This document shows positions 1-11,345 of a stretch of 64,000 bases of DNA, in pieces. The notes under the pieces are model-generated. The model saw only the letters and a list, made by a program, of their open reading frames with translations. It had not been told where the DNA came from and ran no database searches. Source of the stretch: Xiphophorus maculatus (Eukaryota > Chordata > Actinopteri > Cyprinodontiformes > Poeciliidae); NCBI RefSeq assembly GCF_002775205.1, contig NC_036447.1, positions 2,158,501 to 2,222,500 of the forward strand, written 5' to 3'. Every line of letters begins with the position of its first letter. The stretch's first letter is position 1. Position numbers and translations under genes: made by a program.

Positions 1-690
1 TTAAACAGCCACAGTGTTGGTTTTTTTAATCCTCTTTTTATGTCTGGTAGGATTAGTCTTAATCCCGTCGATATTAAACTCTGACTGAACGCTAAAAAAG
101 CAATCAATTATTGAGAGGAAACAGAGATTTCTTTGGGTAAAGTTAACCTTTTGCTAATGGATTTAAAAGGGTTTTTGGAGATGGTCCATTTTAAATTAAA
201 GTTAAATAAAATTTTCCTGGAATGTTCAATCTGCAAGCCAAGCTCAACCACCGGCAGACAAGCAACAAAACTCAAACAACAAAAATAAAGCAGCAGTAGC
301 CAGAATGGAAACGGATTCAAACTGATAAACATGGAGGACGATACATGAAAGCAACGGCATAAAAGTCTGACACGGATCCGACCTGCTCATCAAATAAGAT
401 CTGGGAAAAAAGGTTAGAAATGTTGTCATTTTATACTGCTGGGGTCGCAACCAGGATGAAGAGCCAAAACTTAGACCAGGAAATAATTAAACATTTGTAC
501 TCAAACAGGCTGTTCATCAGCAAAACAGATGCTTAAGACCCCAAAAACGCAAAAGCCCAAACCACAAGTCAGAGCATCAAAACCAGACTCAGCAGGTCTC
601 TGTCTCTAAGTCACAATGACTGTTGTAGCCTTCAGTGCTGCTGAAAATTTCTGGAATTAACTGCAGGTCCAAACAAAACGTCAGGTCAGC

Positions 691-720
691 TAAGCTAGGC
701 TAAGCTAGGCTAAGGTAGGC
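691..720. repeat. Short tandem repeat, 10-bp unit x3
   Basis: TAAGCTAGGC occurs twice exactly, then once as TAAGGTAGGC. Confidence 0.85.
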
Positions 721-1046
721 TGTGTAACAGTCCAAAAAAAACGACAAATGCAACAAATCCATAAATTATTGGATTATTAACTGGTAAATCCAAATACCCC
801 AAGTCACGCCCCCCAACTCAACATTTACATTTACATGTGAAAATGGCTGCAAATTTATGTGCAATTATACAACTCTATGTCTTTGGAAAGCATCAGTGGA
901 GCCTCCTGCACAACCAACAAGAAAGCGGCAAAGTGGTTTCTGGATGGTAAGTCAACAACAAAACTTTTGCCAAAACTCTCCAGCAGCCATTGTACAGCGC
1001 ATACAGTGGTGAAACCAGCTGATCAAACTGCTGCAGCTCAGTTTGG

Positions 1047-1090
1047 GTTGCTAGGTAACGGGCTGGGATTTGCTGGGGTTGCTAGGTAAC
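1047..1090. promoter_or_regulatory. Pair of RFX-like X-box motifs
   Basis: GTTGCTAGGTAAC occurs exactly at 1047-1059 and 1078-1090, 31 bp apart. It fits the palindromic RFX X-box (GTTRCCATGGYAAC type, shorter spacer). Function is unknown, as no gene is adjacent. Confidence 0.35.
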
Positions 1091-1129
1091 AGCACAGTGC
1101 CTGTTGATTGTAACTTTACATTCTGGAGG

Positions 1130-1290
1130 TTTTTTGAACATTTTCCAGGAACGATGAAAGGCGCTCCTTCATTGGCTGCTTTGCAAACGCGGGTCACCAG
1201 AGTGTCAACTAGCTTTGGGTCTCGTATTTCAGCTTCCTAAACTGCATTTTCTTTAGAACATTTTTGATAAAATTTGCAAACAGGTACATT
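1130..1290. repeat. Interspersed repeat, family of 3 copies (copy 1)
   Basis: Shares wording with 11205-11345 and 56925-57060: a 'GGCGCTCC..TTGGCTG.TTTGCAAA' core and, with the second copy, a 'TTCAGCTTCC.AA.CTGCATTTTCT' block. The class is not identified. Confidence 0.5.
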
Positions 1291-2989
1291 TTTCACAAAT
1301 AATTTGGAGTAACATTCCGCAGAAAAATCCATGAGTACAGGACTGAACGGCTCAAAATAATCTGAGTTATATAATCCCAATCCCTGGGAACATTTTTAGT
1401 TATTGAAGTAAAATGTTTTAAATCCACAGTCATGAATAAAGAGTTCAGCAGTGCTGTATATTAATGAAACATGTTTGTGTTTTCTGCATGTTAATGTTAA
1501 ACGATGCCAAAGTTTTCACAGTTTGATGTTTTTAATAAAAAAGCTTCTTCTGATGCATCATTATGAACATGAGAGGACAGAACTCCTTTCACTAAATGAT
1601 CCACAGAACCGCTGACTCGGCCTGGGTTCTGGATGAGTCCATTACTCAGAGAAGACACTTTGAACCGAGAGGCCGGGGCATCTCATCCCCTGACCGCATC
1701 TGATCACTGGATCCTTTGTGCTTGGTTGACCAACGCTTGCAATGCAACGGGTTTGTCTTCTGTTGCTCATCTTCCAGCTGGGACTAACAGAGGAAATGTC
1801 TGTTTGTGGAAAACTTGAAATATTTTCATATTAGTGCAACATTAATCACAAACCTCAGAGCAGACATCACATGAAAAACAAAACATGTCTCCTAAGATGG
1901 AGTAAGCTGACGTCTGACTGCTGCTTGTTTTATGTTATCGAGGGAACACGCATCATATTTTTTGGTTTCACATTTTGAAATATGTTCTGGACATGCAGGA
2001 TTTATCCAGAAATAGATTGAGCAATCATGGTCCATTTTTAGAGAATGTCTGACTGACTGTTTCACATCAGGATTTCCAGCATTTTCCGCATTTAAGACGA
2101 GAGCAAACCTGAGATTTTTACGCCTTTGCAATTCCCAAAAGTGTTTAAATGAAGATGTATGTTTTATTCATTCACTTGAGCACCTTTATTTATATATATG
2201 TACAGTTTGGGTAAGAAATGGAAAATTCGCTGCAATTACATATTAATGTAGGTGTTTGTATCTACCTACAATTAGTGTTATTTTCTCCGTGAAACAGAGG
2301 CTAGCAGGAGTTAGCTGCCCTGCAGCCTGCTGTGAGTGGATGGGGCTATAATATATTTTTTATCACAATTTGTAAAGTTATAGCAACAAACTTCAGCGTA
2401 TTTTGTTGAGATTATATGCAAATGATCAATCCTTTCAAAGTAAAGGATGAAATAAGATGTGTGTTTTTTTTTTTTTATTCAAATAAAAATCTAAAATCTC
2501 TGCTTTCCTTTGTGTGTTCAGCAACAAAACAACTCAAAATGCTCTACACAATTAGAAGAAAAGTAAAATACCAAACATTTCATTGCAGAAGTTAGGAAGA
2601 TGATGACAGATTTAAATCCAGACCACAGTTTATGATGATCCAATAATTATTAATCATGGGAAACTCCAAAAACTGGGGTTGTAGCCTTGATTTAAAGGAA
2701 CTCAGTGTTTCAGCATTTTGGCAGCTTTTTGGATTTTTCTTCAGATTAGAGGAGCTTAAAAACAAAAAAAACAGAAAGCTGCTTCTCCATGTTTACAGGA
2801 GCAGCTTTGAAATGTTTTAACACAATGTGATGTTTATTAAAATGCATTATCAGATATTTTACATTCTACCAACTTAAAATAAGTAATTATTTTAATTTGA
2901 TTTGAGTGAAAATTATATAGAAATGTGTATTTGTTCAACTAGGTGAGGACAGTTTTCTAGTATAGCGTAAAAAGATTGGTTTAGATAAT

Positions 2990-3450
2990 CAGTCAGTCTA
3001 TATCACTATTACACACAGCAAAGTGTCCAAAGCGCTTCAAAGATAAAACAGGCAAAATAGTGAAATAATAGAATAAAAACACAAAGACAAAGAATCAAAT
3101 AAGCAATAAAAGCAGAAATAAATAGCAACATCACTGACCAAACGCTCCACCTCCCCAGAATTAAAAGCCAAGAAAAACAAATTAGTTTAATAGAGATTTA
3201 AAATCCCCCGAGCTTCTGGCGGACCCAGTGGAAAGTGGGAGATCGCTCCACAATTTAGGAGCAACAACCAAAGAGCTTGATCTGTTTTACTCACCAGTTT
3301 AGTTCCTGGAACAACTAAAAGCATTTGGTCTTCAGCTCTCAATAACCTACAAAGACTGACTTTATGTACAGGATAAGTGAGGTGCAACGGTGCCAGACCA
3401 TCAAAGATTTAAAAAGCAAAAGTAAAATCTGAAGTTACTCTGAAAGAACC
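2990..3450. repeat. Degenerate interspersed repeat
   Basis: Contains phrases typical of a widespread fish repeat, including AAAGCGCTTCAAAGATAAAA near 3030 and a 'GGTGCCAGACCATCAAAGATTTAAAAAGCAAA' block near 3390. Open frames here are not gene-like. Confidence 0.45.
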
Positions 3451-3496
3451 AGGCAGCCAGAGCAGAGAGGATAAACTAGAGATAAAATTATAGCTT

Positions 3497-3915
3497 AAAA
3501 TTAAAGTTGCAGTATGTAACTTTTATAAAAAATATATTTTTACATATTTGTTGAAACTGTCACCATATTGTGACAGTTTGATATGAGACAAATAATCTGA
3601 AATAATCCTGTTAGTCTAGGTCCAGGAGGAGGGTCCTATTGCTGTCAATCAAACTTGTCTACACGTTACTCATCCCATCCTGCTTGCTCTCTGCTACACT
3701 ACAGCTTCTTCCTGATAGCAGAGCCTAACAAGAATGCTAAGGCTAGTTAGCATAGCCACCAATGACGGCAAATAAACGTTATTCCTGTAACGGTAAGTGA
3801 GAGTTCAGGATGAGCTGAGGTTGATTGTCGGCACTAAGACCCGCCTCCCGGTTCTGGTCGGTTGTTTGTAAAAAATATATTTCTAATAAAAGTTGCAAAC
3901 TGCAGCTTTAAAGCA
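3497..3915. mobile_element. Non-autonomous DNA transposon (MITE) with about 45-bp inverted ends
   Basis: The left end (TTAAAGTTGCAGTATGTAAC... from about 3503) and the reverse complement of the right end (TTTAAAGCTGCAGTTTGCAAC...) match with few differences over about 45 bp, including AATATATTTTT. The interior has no coding capacity and contains a 10-bp-arm hairpin (3554-3563/3570-3579). hAT-like is my guess; a clean target duplication was not found. Confidence 0.65.
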
Positions 3916-5998
3916 ACTTACAATTCAAGATTTATGAGCAGAACTGAAAGAAGTGTTTGGGTATCGTGTCTCTTTTTAAATCAACTGGAAGAACTTTTCA
4001 AGGCAGCAGGTGAAACTTCAGAAATGTTCCACAGTGTGCGTCGTCTGAAACTAACATCACCTTTTTACTTCTGCTGTTTTCAACAATGATTTTCCTCCTG
4101 CACTTCTTCCATAAAGGGCAGATTTATGGTCGTCGTCTCACCTGAGCCACAGATTTCTGCAGCTCCTCCCCAGACGTCTGGGCTGCTCCGGCAGGACTTA
4201 ACTTCACTCCTGATGCTTCAGCCGTGATGAAACATGACAGTGATATGAGTTTGGTGTAAAACACACTGAAAGCAGCTCTTCAGCGTCTCCGTGAGACAAC
4301 GACGCAGCCTGATGAGTGATGTGACGCGCCCTCGTCTCAAGCCAGAGTATTTACATAACAGATGTTTTCTTCACGGAGGTCTGCTACTTGAAAAGACACT
4401 AAAGTCTGAGTCAAACCAAATTAAATGGCAGTGGTTGAGTTGGCAGCGAGTGTGAGACTGATTCAGTGGAGAATCAGCTGAAACTCTCAGAAAACGTCCC
4501 GATCGCGCTGCAGCATTTGGCCGAATTTCTTTGGGCCATAATTGACGTGCAAAGCCACATTTGTCACGGTGGTTTTGACATCACTTGAATGTTGAAGGGC
4601 TCTTGGATTTCTGGGAGACAGTTTGACCAGTTCTTGTCTTCGACAGTTGTTGACGGCATATGTGATGCATATTGGATGCATTTTGTTCTTCAGTCACTGC
4701 ACACATAGCGCTGGCTGGAATGCGGCTTTTAGAAAGTGAATAAAGTGTCTGTGGTCAGGCACAAAGAGACGAGCCATTCCTCAGGCAACACCAAGGAACA
4801 AAATATCTCTTCTGGTTGCATGTAAATGAAAATATCCCGTGTCGTTGCACGTAAATGACACTCAAATCATTTCCCAGAAATGTTTTCATAACATAGTGGC
4901 TTCAGGCAATGTGAAACTAGAAACCTTTGACAAATCTCATTAAATCCCACAGATAAAGTGTGCATTTTGTAGGTGTCATACACAACAGTGATCTGTGAAA
5001 AAGTATCTGATTTAATATAAAATACTCACAATAATCACAAACTCTTTTCCAATTACAGTGGCTGATTTTAGTGTGCAGACACTGATAGTCAAAGCATGAA
5101 TATATATTTAATGCAGGTTTCAGCTCTTCTGAGATTATGCAAAATGTTTACATCCGACCCACTCCCGCCATCGTACGCTTGACCTTCTGCTCACAGCAAG
5201 TAGAGAGTAAACAAATAAGTGCTTCCTCGTGACCCTTCATCTTCTTTCCAACACACTCCTCACAAATACCATCAGGGACTCTGCGTTCAGCTTTTTCCAA
5301 ACCCATAAAACACAAGTGAAGTAGATAACAGGATTCCAGTAAATGATCTGTTTATGCTGATCCTCCTGGATCCAAAGTTTGACGGTTAGTAGGAGCCTTT
5401 AATGAAGAGAGCCTGAAGAAAAGCTATAAGAAGTGCTGCTTAAAGTCAAGCCCAGACCCAGATAAGGCTCTGGTCAAATGAGACCAATATTAAACTTTCA
5501 CAACTACATGAAGAATACCACACGTGAAGGAAGTTCCAGTTATAGTCAGAAAAATCCAATGGAACGCCCTCCAAAAGTTGGATTTCCCACTGGGAAAGTG
5601 GGAGCAACACCACTACTCCCAGTTACGATGTGTCATGCCGACTTTGTTTTTCAACATGGCCGCTAACAGATGGAGGCTGTGGTGAAAACATGTTTATTTT
5701 ACGAGATGTAAGAGCCGTGTTTCTATCGGTTTTCATGATTCTCAATTTTTGATGCATCAAATTAAAAAAGATTGATGGAGATGGCAAAATGTGAAATTCA
5801 TTTCTCAATTCAATACTAAATCAGTTTGTTTGGACACTCCTGGTTTAGATGAAATACTGGTCAGGAGTCACACAGGTCCAGTCAAAGTCCATAGATGGAT
5901 GGACGGATTTTAAATTAAGTTTCTTGTTTCTGTAAAAGTTCCTATTTCGTTTTCACTTCTGGCTTTTCTGCAAGTATTGTAATTAATAGAAACTAAAG

Positions 5999-6988
5999 GA
6001 ACAGGAGTGGGCATACTTGTTGCTCCCCATCTCGGCACCTGTACGTTGGGGTTTACCCCGGTGTACGAGAAGGTAGCCTCCCTCCGCCTATGGGTGCTTA
6101 CGGGCCGAACAACAGTTCAGATTACCCACCCTTCTTGGAGTCCTTAGAGGGGGTACTGGAGAGTGCCCTTCCTGGGGACTCCCTTGTTCTGCTGGGGGAC
6201 GTCAACGCTCACGTGGGCAATGGCAGTGAGACCTGGAGGGGTGTGGTTGGGAGGAACGACCCCCCGATCTGAACTCGAGTGGTGTTCTGTTGTTCGTCAT
6301 GGATTGTCCATAACGAACACCATGTTCAAGCATAAGGGTGTCCATATGTGCACTTGGCACCAGGACACTCTAGGCCGCAGTTTGATGATCAACTTTGTCA
6401 TCGTTTAATCTGCAGCCGTATGTCTTGGACACTCGGGTGAAGAGAGGTGCGGAGCTGAAAAGCAAAGCTCTCGATTTACCAGTCGATCTACAGTACAGAC
6501 CAAAAGTTTGGACACACAGTCGTGTCCAAACTTTTGGTCTGTACTGTACGTTCCCACCCTCATCTATGGTCATGAGCTTTGGGTCATGACCGAAAGAACA
6601 AGATCGCGGATACAAGTGACTGAAATGAGTTTTCTCCGTAGGTTGTCTGGGCTCTCCCTTACAGAGAGAAGCTCAGTCATCTGGGAGGGACTCGGAGTAG
6701 AGCCGCTGCTCCTTCACATCGAGAGGAGTCAGTATAGGCTTGGGCATCTGGTCAGGATGCCTCCTGGACGCACCTGGTGAGGTGTTCAGGTCCCACCGGG
6801 AGGAGGAACCGGGGAAGAGCCAGGATACGCTGGAGGGACGATGTCTCTCGGCTGACCTGGGAACGCCTCGGGATTCCCCCAGAGGAGCTGGAACAAGCGG
6901 CCGGGAAGAGGGAAGTCTGGGCCTCCCTTCTGAAGCTGCTACCCCCACGAACCGACCCCAGATAAAGCGGAAGAGGATGGATGGATGG
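5999..6988 (+). mobile_element. Rex3/RTE-like LINE remnant with internal deletion, flanked by target-site duplication
   Basis: 5999-6450 encodes part of an AP-endonuclease domain (phrases YAPNNSSDYPPFLESL and LLGDVNAHVGNG, then frameshifted TMFKHKGVH.CTWHQDTLG and YVLDTRVKRGAEL). From about 6455 the sequence jumps to the C-terminal end of the reverse-transcriptase ORF (ALDLPVDL, LIYGHELWVMTERTRSRIQ, FLRRLSGLSLTERSS, RYGWRDD-like RIRWRDDVSRLTWERLG), so most of the RT domain is deleted. It ends in GGATGGATGGAT, the GATG tail known for Rex3. ATAGAAACTAAAG occurs at 5986-5998 and again at 6989-7001, an exact 13-bp flanking duplication. It is non-functional, with stops and frameshifts. Confidence 0.85.
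6489..6548. mobile_element. Tc1/mariner-type foldback nested in the Rex3-like LINE
   Basis: Perfect inverted repeat of 27 bp (6489-6515 and 6522-6548) around a 6-nt loop. The arms begin CAGTACAGACCAAAAGTTTG, a known Tc1-like terminus in fish. A TA stands on each side (6489-6490 and 6547-6548), the Tc1/mariner target duplication. Removing the insert plus one TA rejoins GATC-TA-CGTTCCC, continuous LINE sequence. Confidence 0.85.
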
Positions 6989-7084
6989 ATAGAAACTAAA
7001 GTCACATATTTTATCTAATTGTGGATCTTTGTCGATTATTTGATGAATAAATGTAATTTTCTATGCAATGGTATTTCCATCCAT

Positions 7085-7215
7085 CATAAACCTGGTTCTG
7101 TTTTTGGGCCGTGGGACGAAGCTGGAGTACCCAGAGAGAATCATGCACATGCCAACTCCAGGCAGAAACATCCGGCTGGGATTTGAACCCGGGACCTTCT
7201 TACTGCTGCAGTGTT
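7085..7215 (-). repeat. Degenerate SINE-like repeat with tRNA-type B box
   Basis: On the minus strand GGTTCAAATCC (7189-7179) is a perfect pol III B box. It is followed by the 'TTTCTGCCTGGAGTTGGCATG..TCTCTCTGGGTACTCCAGCTTC' block familiar from fish SINE/LINE tails. No A box was convincingly found. Confidence 0.5.
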
Positions 7216-7348
7216 GTTTCCAGTAGACGATATTCTGTCTGAACAAAGCTACCCCTCTGATTAGGCTGTAAACTGTTTAAATTTGATGTTTACATCACGG
7301 AGGAGAGATGAATAAAAATATAACAGCAGAAAATCAGCAGAAAAACTG

Positions 7349-7395
7349 AAGAAGAAGAAGAAGAAGAAGAAGAAGAAAAAGAAGAAGAAGAAGAA
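7349..7395. repeat. (GAA)n microsatellite
   Basis: GAA triplets with one A-rich interruption (AAAAAG near 7377). All-purine on the plus strand, so capable of triplex formation. Confidence 0.9.
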
Positions 7396-9090
7396 CTGAG
7401 TAGGCTGTCGTTAAGAGAATGTCTTACTTAAAGACTTAAAAGCGACAAGACAAACTATTAATTTGTAACTTTTCAAGGAGCTACACTGCATTGAAACCAG
7501 ACCTGGAGTCTCCTAAAAAATCAAGATCAAAGTTTGGGTTGAGGTAAACAAAATAAAATTTCTTCTAACAACCAGTGAAGATAAAACTGATCTGCGTGTA
7601 AAAAGGTTCTCTTTGGACTCTGGATGTATTTGAAGTGTTTGGACCGAGACAATGGTGTTTACTTACAGGAGACTGTGAGCAAGCCATCGCGCTGCGGATC
7701 ATCGCATGTTGGCATCTGAACATAGAGCATCATAACGCCAGAATCTCCCCCAGGACACACATTTGATACTGTTGGTGTGCGCTCCCTTTCCTCTCGCTGC
7801 TCCTAGGAGGTTTTTTCCAATAAAAGATGTTGTCAACAGATTCCAAGTGTTGCACAAGAACGGCGAGGCTGGCTTCGTTCTGCGGCGCTGCTCACGCTTC
7901 CACCAGTAAAGATTTACTCTTGACAGTCGTTTTATTTGGAACTTCTCCTTTTGGCAAAGTGTCATTTGGCTTGCCATCAGTCCAAGAAAACAAATCTTAC
8001 AGGTAATTTATCTCAAAAAACAGAGCCTCTTGGAAAAGTATTCACAGATTTCCCATTTTGACACGTTACAACCACAAATTTCACCATATTTTATGAGGGA
8101 TTTACAAACTCAAAATAGTGGAACAAAGTGTTTACTTTTCATAAACAAATACGAGAAGTGCAGTGTGCAATAAAACTGCAATCAACTGTCATCTGATCAA
8201 CTGAAATCTGGGAGTCTGAACCTTCAGAGCCACATAAAGACGGTTACAAAGTCAGCCTTCTGTCACCTGAAGAACATTTCCAGGATTAAAGGACTAATGT
8301 CCCAAATCTCATCCATGGGAACTGCAGAAAACTGCAAAGCTGCTCAAACACTGACACTGAGCTGCTATAAACAAAGGCGAAAACCCCATTTGTTTAAAAT
8401 CTTTCATTAATAATAACTGGAAGCTCAGTTAATTCTAATCTGGATTAAACTTTTATTGCTTTTCTTTTTTTTTTTTTAATAATGTGAAGCTCTTTAAATT
8501 CCCTTCCTCTACTGGCACATGGGCCTTAATATAAACCACACAACAGTTTGCAGACTTTTATAACTACAATGTTTTGAAAAGCATGCATTATTTTCCATCC
8601 ACTTCACAATCATGCATTCGCAATTTAGTATTCATCATATAAAATCCCATTAAATACACAGAGATTTGTGGTTTTAGAAAATCTTTAATCTTAACTTCCA
8701 GATGTGATTTTGTTACAGGAGTTCATTTTGATTACCTGAGAGAATTTCAAACGGCAAAAAAACCATAAAAATTACCCCTTTAAAAACATGTTGTAGATTT
8801 TAGGGTCACAAATAAAGAGGAAGTGAATCAATCAACGGTTTTTCAGTCATTCAGGCTGGTTTATAATCGATATCAACACTTTGGTATTGTTATGTTTCTG
8901 GTTTTGGAATTGACCAAAATGCAGAAACTAAATGAAAATAAAAGCCTCAGTTGTAAAAGCTAAAATAAAAACTGTAAATCAGTTTGATTTAATTAGACTG
9001 TAAACTGGTGTTTCTTGGTGACACATTCCCAGGAGCTGCAGCCGACCTCAGGAAGGATTAGATCTCACAACATTCAAGGTTTTTTTTTAT
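7396..9090. other. Intergenic, mostly interspersed-repeat remnants
   Basis: No gene recognised. 8040-8125 and 8520-8690 carry fragments of the fish repeat with 'ACACGTTACAACCACAAATTTCA' and 'ATAAAATCCCATTAAATACA.AGAGATTTGTGGTT' (the second reversed). Related pieces lie at 9880-10160, 14925-15010 and 22740-23050. Confidence 0.45.
8190..8510 (+). mobile_element. Internally deleted 3' remnant of a Rex1/L2-like LINE
   Basis: Encodes LNLQSHIKTVTKSAFCHLKN and ISRIKGLMSQ, then jumps to TAENCKAAQTLT..., the last ORF segment. It matches the longer copy at 44030-44740, which keeps the middle. Pseudogenised. Confidence 0.6.
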
Positions 9091-9099
9091 GATGATGAT

Positions 9100-9730
9100 A
9101 AGGGGATCATTATTTTTGGAATTTTTGGCACCGTATTTCTGGAAAACCGCACTGAGATTCCATCACGACCGGATGTGTGATTCCAGGAGACGGAGGTCCA
9201 AGTGCTTCCAGGAAGTTACCGTGATGTTGGACAGGAATCCTAATTGGAAAATGTTATCACGGTATGCGGAGGCGTTTTTTTCCCTGCTGGTCGGGGATAC
9301 GACAACATTTTTGAACTTGAGGAAATCAGGCCGGGATTTTAGAATCTGCTGACTCAGATGGAACCAAAACAAAAATAAAGTACCTGTTTCTGATTTTTGA
9401 AAATTAAATTTTTCAATCTCGGTGGATGTCCGTCCTCTCTCCCTCGTTCCCACAGGCTGTTGGCCTCTGCAGCTGATGCTAATGCTCCTGCTTCTCCTGT
9501 TGCACTCATTGTTTCCACAGGGAAGGATAAGGCCCGGAGTAATTACCCCAATCTGTGATCAAAGCTGGAACAATGTCCAAGACAAATACGATCGTGGCAT
9601 CGGGTAGCAGAACATCTGAAGATATGGGGGAACACGAGACGGGCCGAGCGGACTGCGCCAAGCAGGCCTGAGAGCACGACGCCTTGTTTGTTTGTGAGGA
9701 AACGCACCTGGAAGCCAGTCTCAGGTATTC
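9100..9730. promoter_or_regulatory. Candidate non-coding regulatory block
   Basis: Higher in CpG and sequence complexity than the flanks. Within 36 bp it holds TAATTA (9540-9545, homeodomain), ATCAAAG (9558-9564, TCF/LEF) and AACAATG (9569-9575, SOX). The ORFs present are short and unlike any protein I know. The enhancer interpretation is inference. Confidence 0.35.
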
Positions 9731-10289
9731 ACAAGGTTCTGGACTGAGTCCGGTCCAAATTTAATGTTCAAGAAACCGGAAGAATGAGAAGCTGGGTCAG
9801 AATCTCCTTAAAAATCTCAACAAACTGACATTTCTAGCATGATTTTTGCCTTTAGAAAGTATTTAAACAACATAAAACATTTTCTCTTAGTGCACCTTAC
9901 TGGGTTTATGTTATAGAAAAACACAAATTAGCCGAGAAACACAAGGAAAACATGATGTTGTGAACAAACATGGTGCATTTTTTGTGGTTTCTGAAAGGAC
10001 AGAAATTCCAACGAGTTAAACTTGTTTCTCTCCAACGTTGTGAAGTCTAAAATGACCTTCAGTTTTTATAGGCCTCGAACGTTTTTCACATTTTACAACC
10101 ACAAAATTTATTTCATATTGTTGGAATTTGTTGGAACACAAAGTGGATGACAGGAATATTTCCTTATTCTTCATTACAAAACCGGTCAGACAGAAACGGT
10201 CGGTGACAATTTGATTTCAAGTCTTGTCTCCAGTGGATATACTGTAGATCCCAACTTTGACTAGGCCATTCTAACACATGAATAAGCTT

Positions 10290-10420
10290 TGATCTAAACC
10301 AGTGTTTGTCAGTTCTGGTCCTCAGTAAACAGGGAATTAAAAATCTTCTCCAGCTCTTGATGGCCGGCTGAGGAGGAAATGGAATCATCTGGATCAGGTG
10401 GAAGGTTTTCTTCCAAGCCA
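10290..10420. repeat. Fragment of a hAT-like repeat related to 60834-61198
   Basis: 'AACCAGTGTTTGTCAGTTCTGGTCCTCAG' resembles the terminal sequence of the element at 60834-61198. Confidence 0.4.
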
Positions 10421-10594
10421 GCTTGTTTTAAAACTAATAAAACACAGAATAGTTAAAGACATTTTCCAACATGAAGATATAAAGAGTCAACATCTTACCA
10501 GCTACCAAAAACTTTCTTAGCACCACACCTTTGAAAGTTAGTTGGAGTCACGGTGTTTGGGATGGTAGAAGTTTATGTTCCTCAAAAATAAACT

Positions 10595-11190
10595 CTTAGT
10601 TTCCAGACTCTCTGGGTGTTTTTCCACCTGATAATCCGGTAGATTTGGTTTGATTTGGGAACAAAAGTTGCAACACTTGTTAAATTTCAGCTGCTGTGGT
10701 TCTCGTTCACGCTGCAACCCAAAAACCCGTTCCCGTCCTCGCCTGTGGCAGCGCCGCACCAAGAACCACTGAAGAAAGCTACATCTGAAGAAGACACTGA
10801 GCTCAACTTCCTTCATCACCAAATGTGAACAAAAATTAAGTGACATCAGATTTTAGCGGCTGTAGGATTTCTCTTTAGTCTTTGGTAAAAAAACAGCTGT
10901 CATTTCTCCCACTATCGCTAGAGTCACACTTTTGTTTCGGTTGTATTTACCCAGAATTCCCTGCGCTGTAGTTCACTTCCTGCTTTTGGAGCGGTCTTTG
11001 GTCTGCTTGGCGTTCACATCCAACCCGCTCCAGAGTTCAATTCAACTGAACAGAAAACGAGGTTTGTAGAAAGACCAGAGTTCACTTTCCTGGTTTATTC
11101 ACTCCTCCACAAACGGACCGGACTGTCTAGGCAAACGGACTGGAGTTTAACTGAAGTGGACTAAACAGGACCGGAGTGAACGCGCATCCT
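10595..11190 (+). mobile_element. About 600-bp interspersed repeat family, copy A
   Basis: Starts with a 'CCACCTGATA.TCC' phrase and runs through CTGCTGTGGTTCT, CGCCTGTGG, ACCAAGAACCACTGAAG and CGGACCGGACTGTCT to 'AACAGGACCGGAGTGAACGC'. Same order as copy B (29955-30542); shorter copies lie at 45830-46045 (minus) and 56222-56480 (plus). Probably a non-autonomous DNA transposon; no coding capacity. Confidence 0.6.
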
Positions 11191-11204
11191 CCTTACACCC
11201 GCTC

Positions 11205-11345
11205 CTGAGAGTTCAGCCAATCAGCACCAAGGAAACTGGATGGCGCTTCCAGTCAGTAATGTGCCCAGCAGCGTTGCCTCTGTGTACTTCAGCTTCCAAA
11301 GCTGCATTTTCTATAAAATATTTTAGATTTAAAAAAGAATGAGAA
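11205..11345. repeat. Interspersed repeat, family of 3 copies (copy 2)
   Basis: 'AATCAGCACCAAGGAAA.TGGATGGCGCT' and the 'TTCAGCTTCCAAAGCTGCATTTTCT' block, shared with 1130-1290 and 56925-57060. Confidence 0.5.

Larger units (their letters stand above)
1..5985. other. Intergenic DNA, no gene recognised
   Basis: No ORF here resembles a protein I know; all open frames are short and lack homologous-looking motifs. Contents that can be named (10-bp repeat, X-box pair, two interspersed repeats and a MITE) are listed separately. The stretches 1-690, 1300-2980 and 3920-5985 show nothing else I can support. Confidence 0.6.

Noticed and set aside
7061-7246. tRNA gene suggested by a perfect B box
   Set aside because: No cloverleaf or A box at the right distance; the surrounding sequence is a known type of SINE/LINE-tail repeat.
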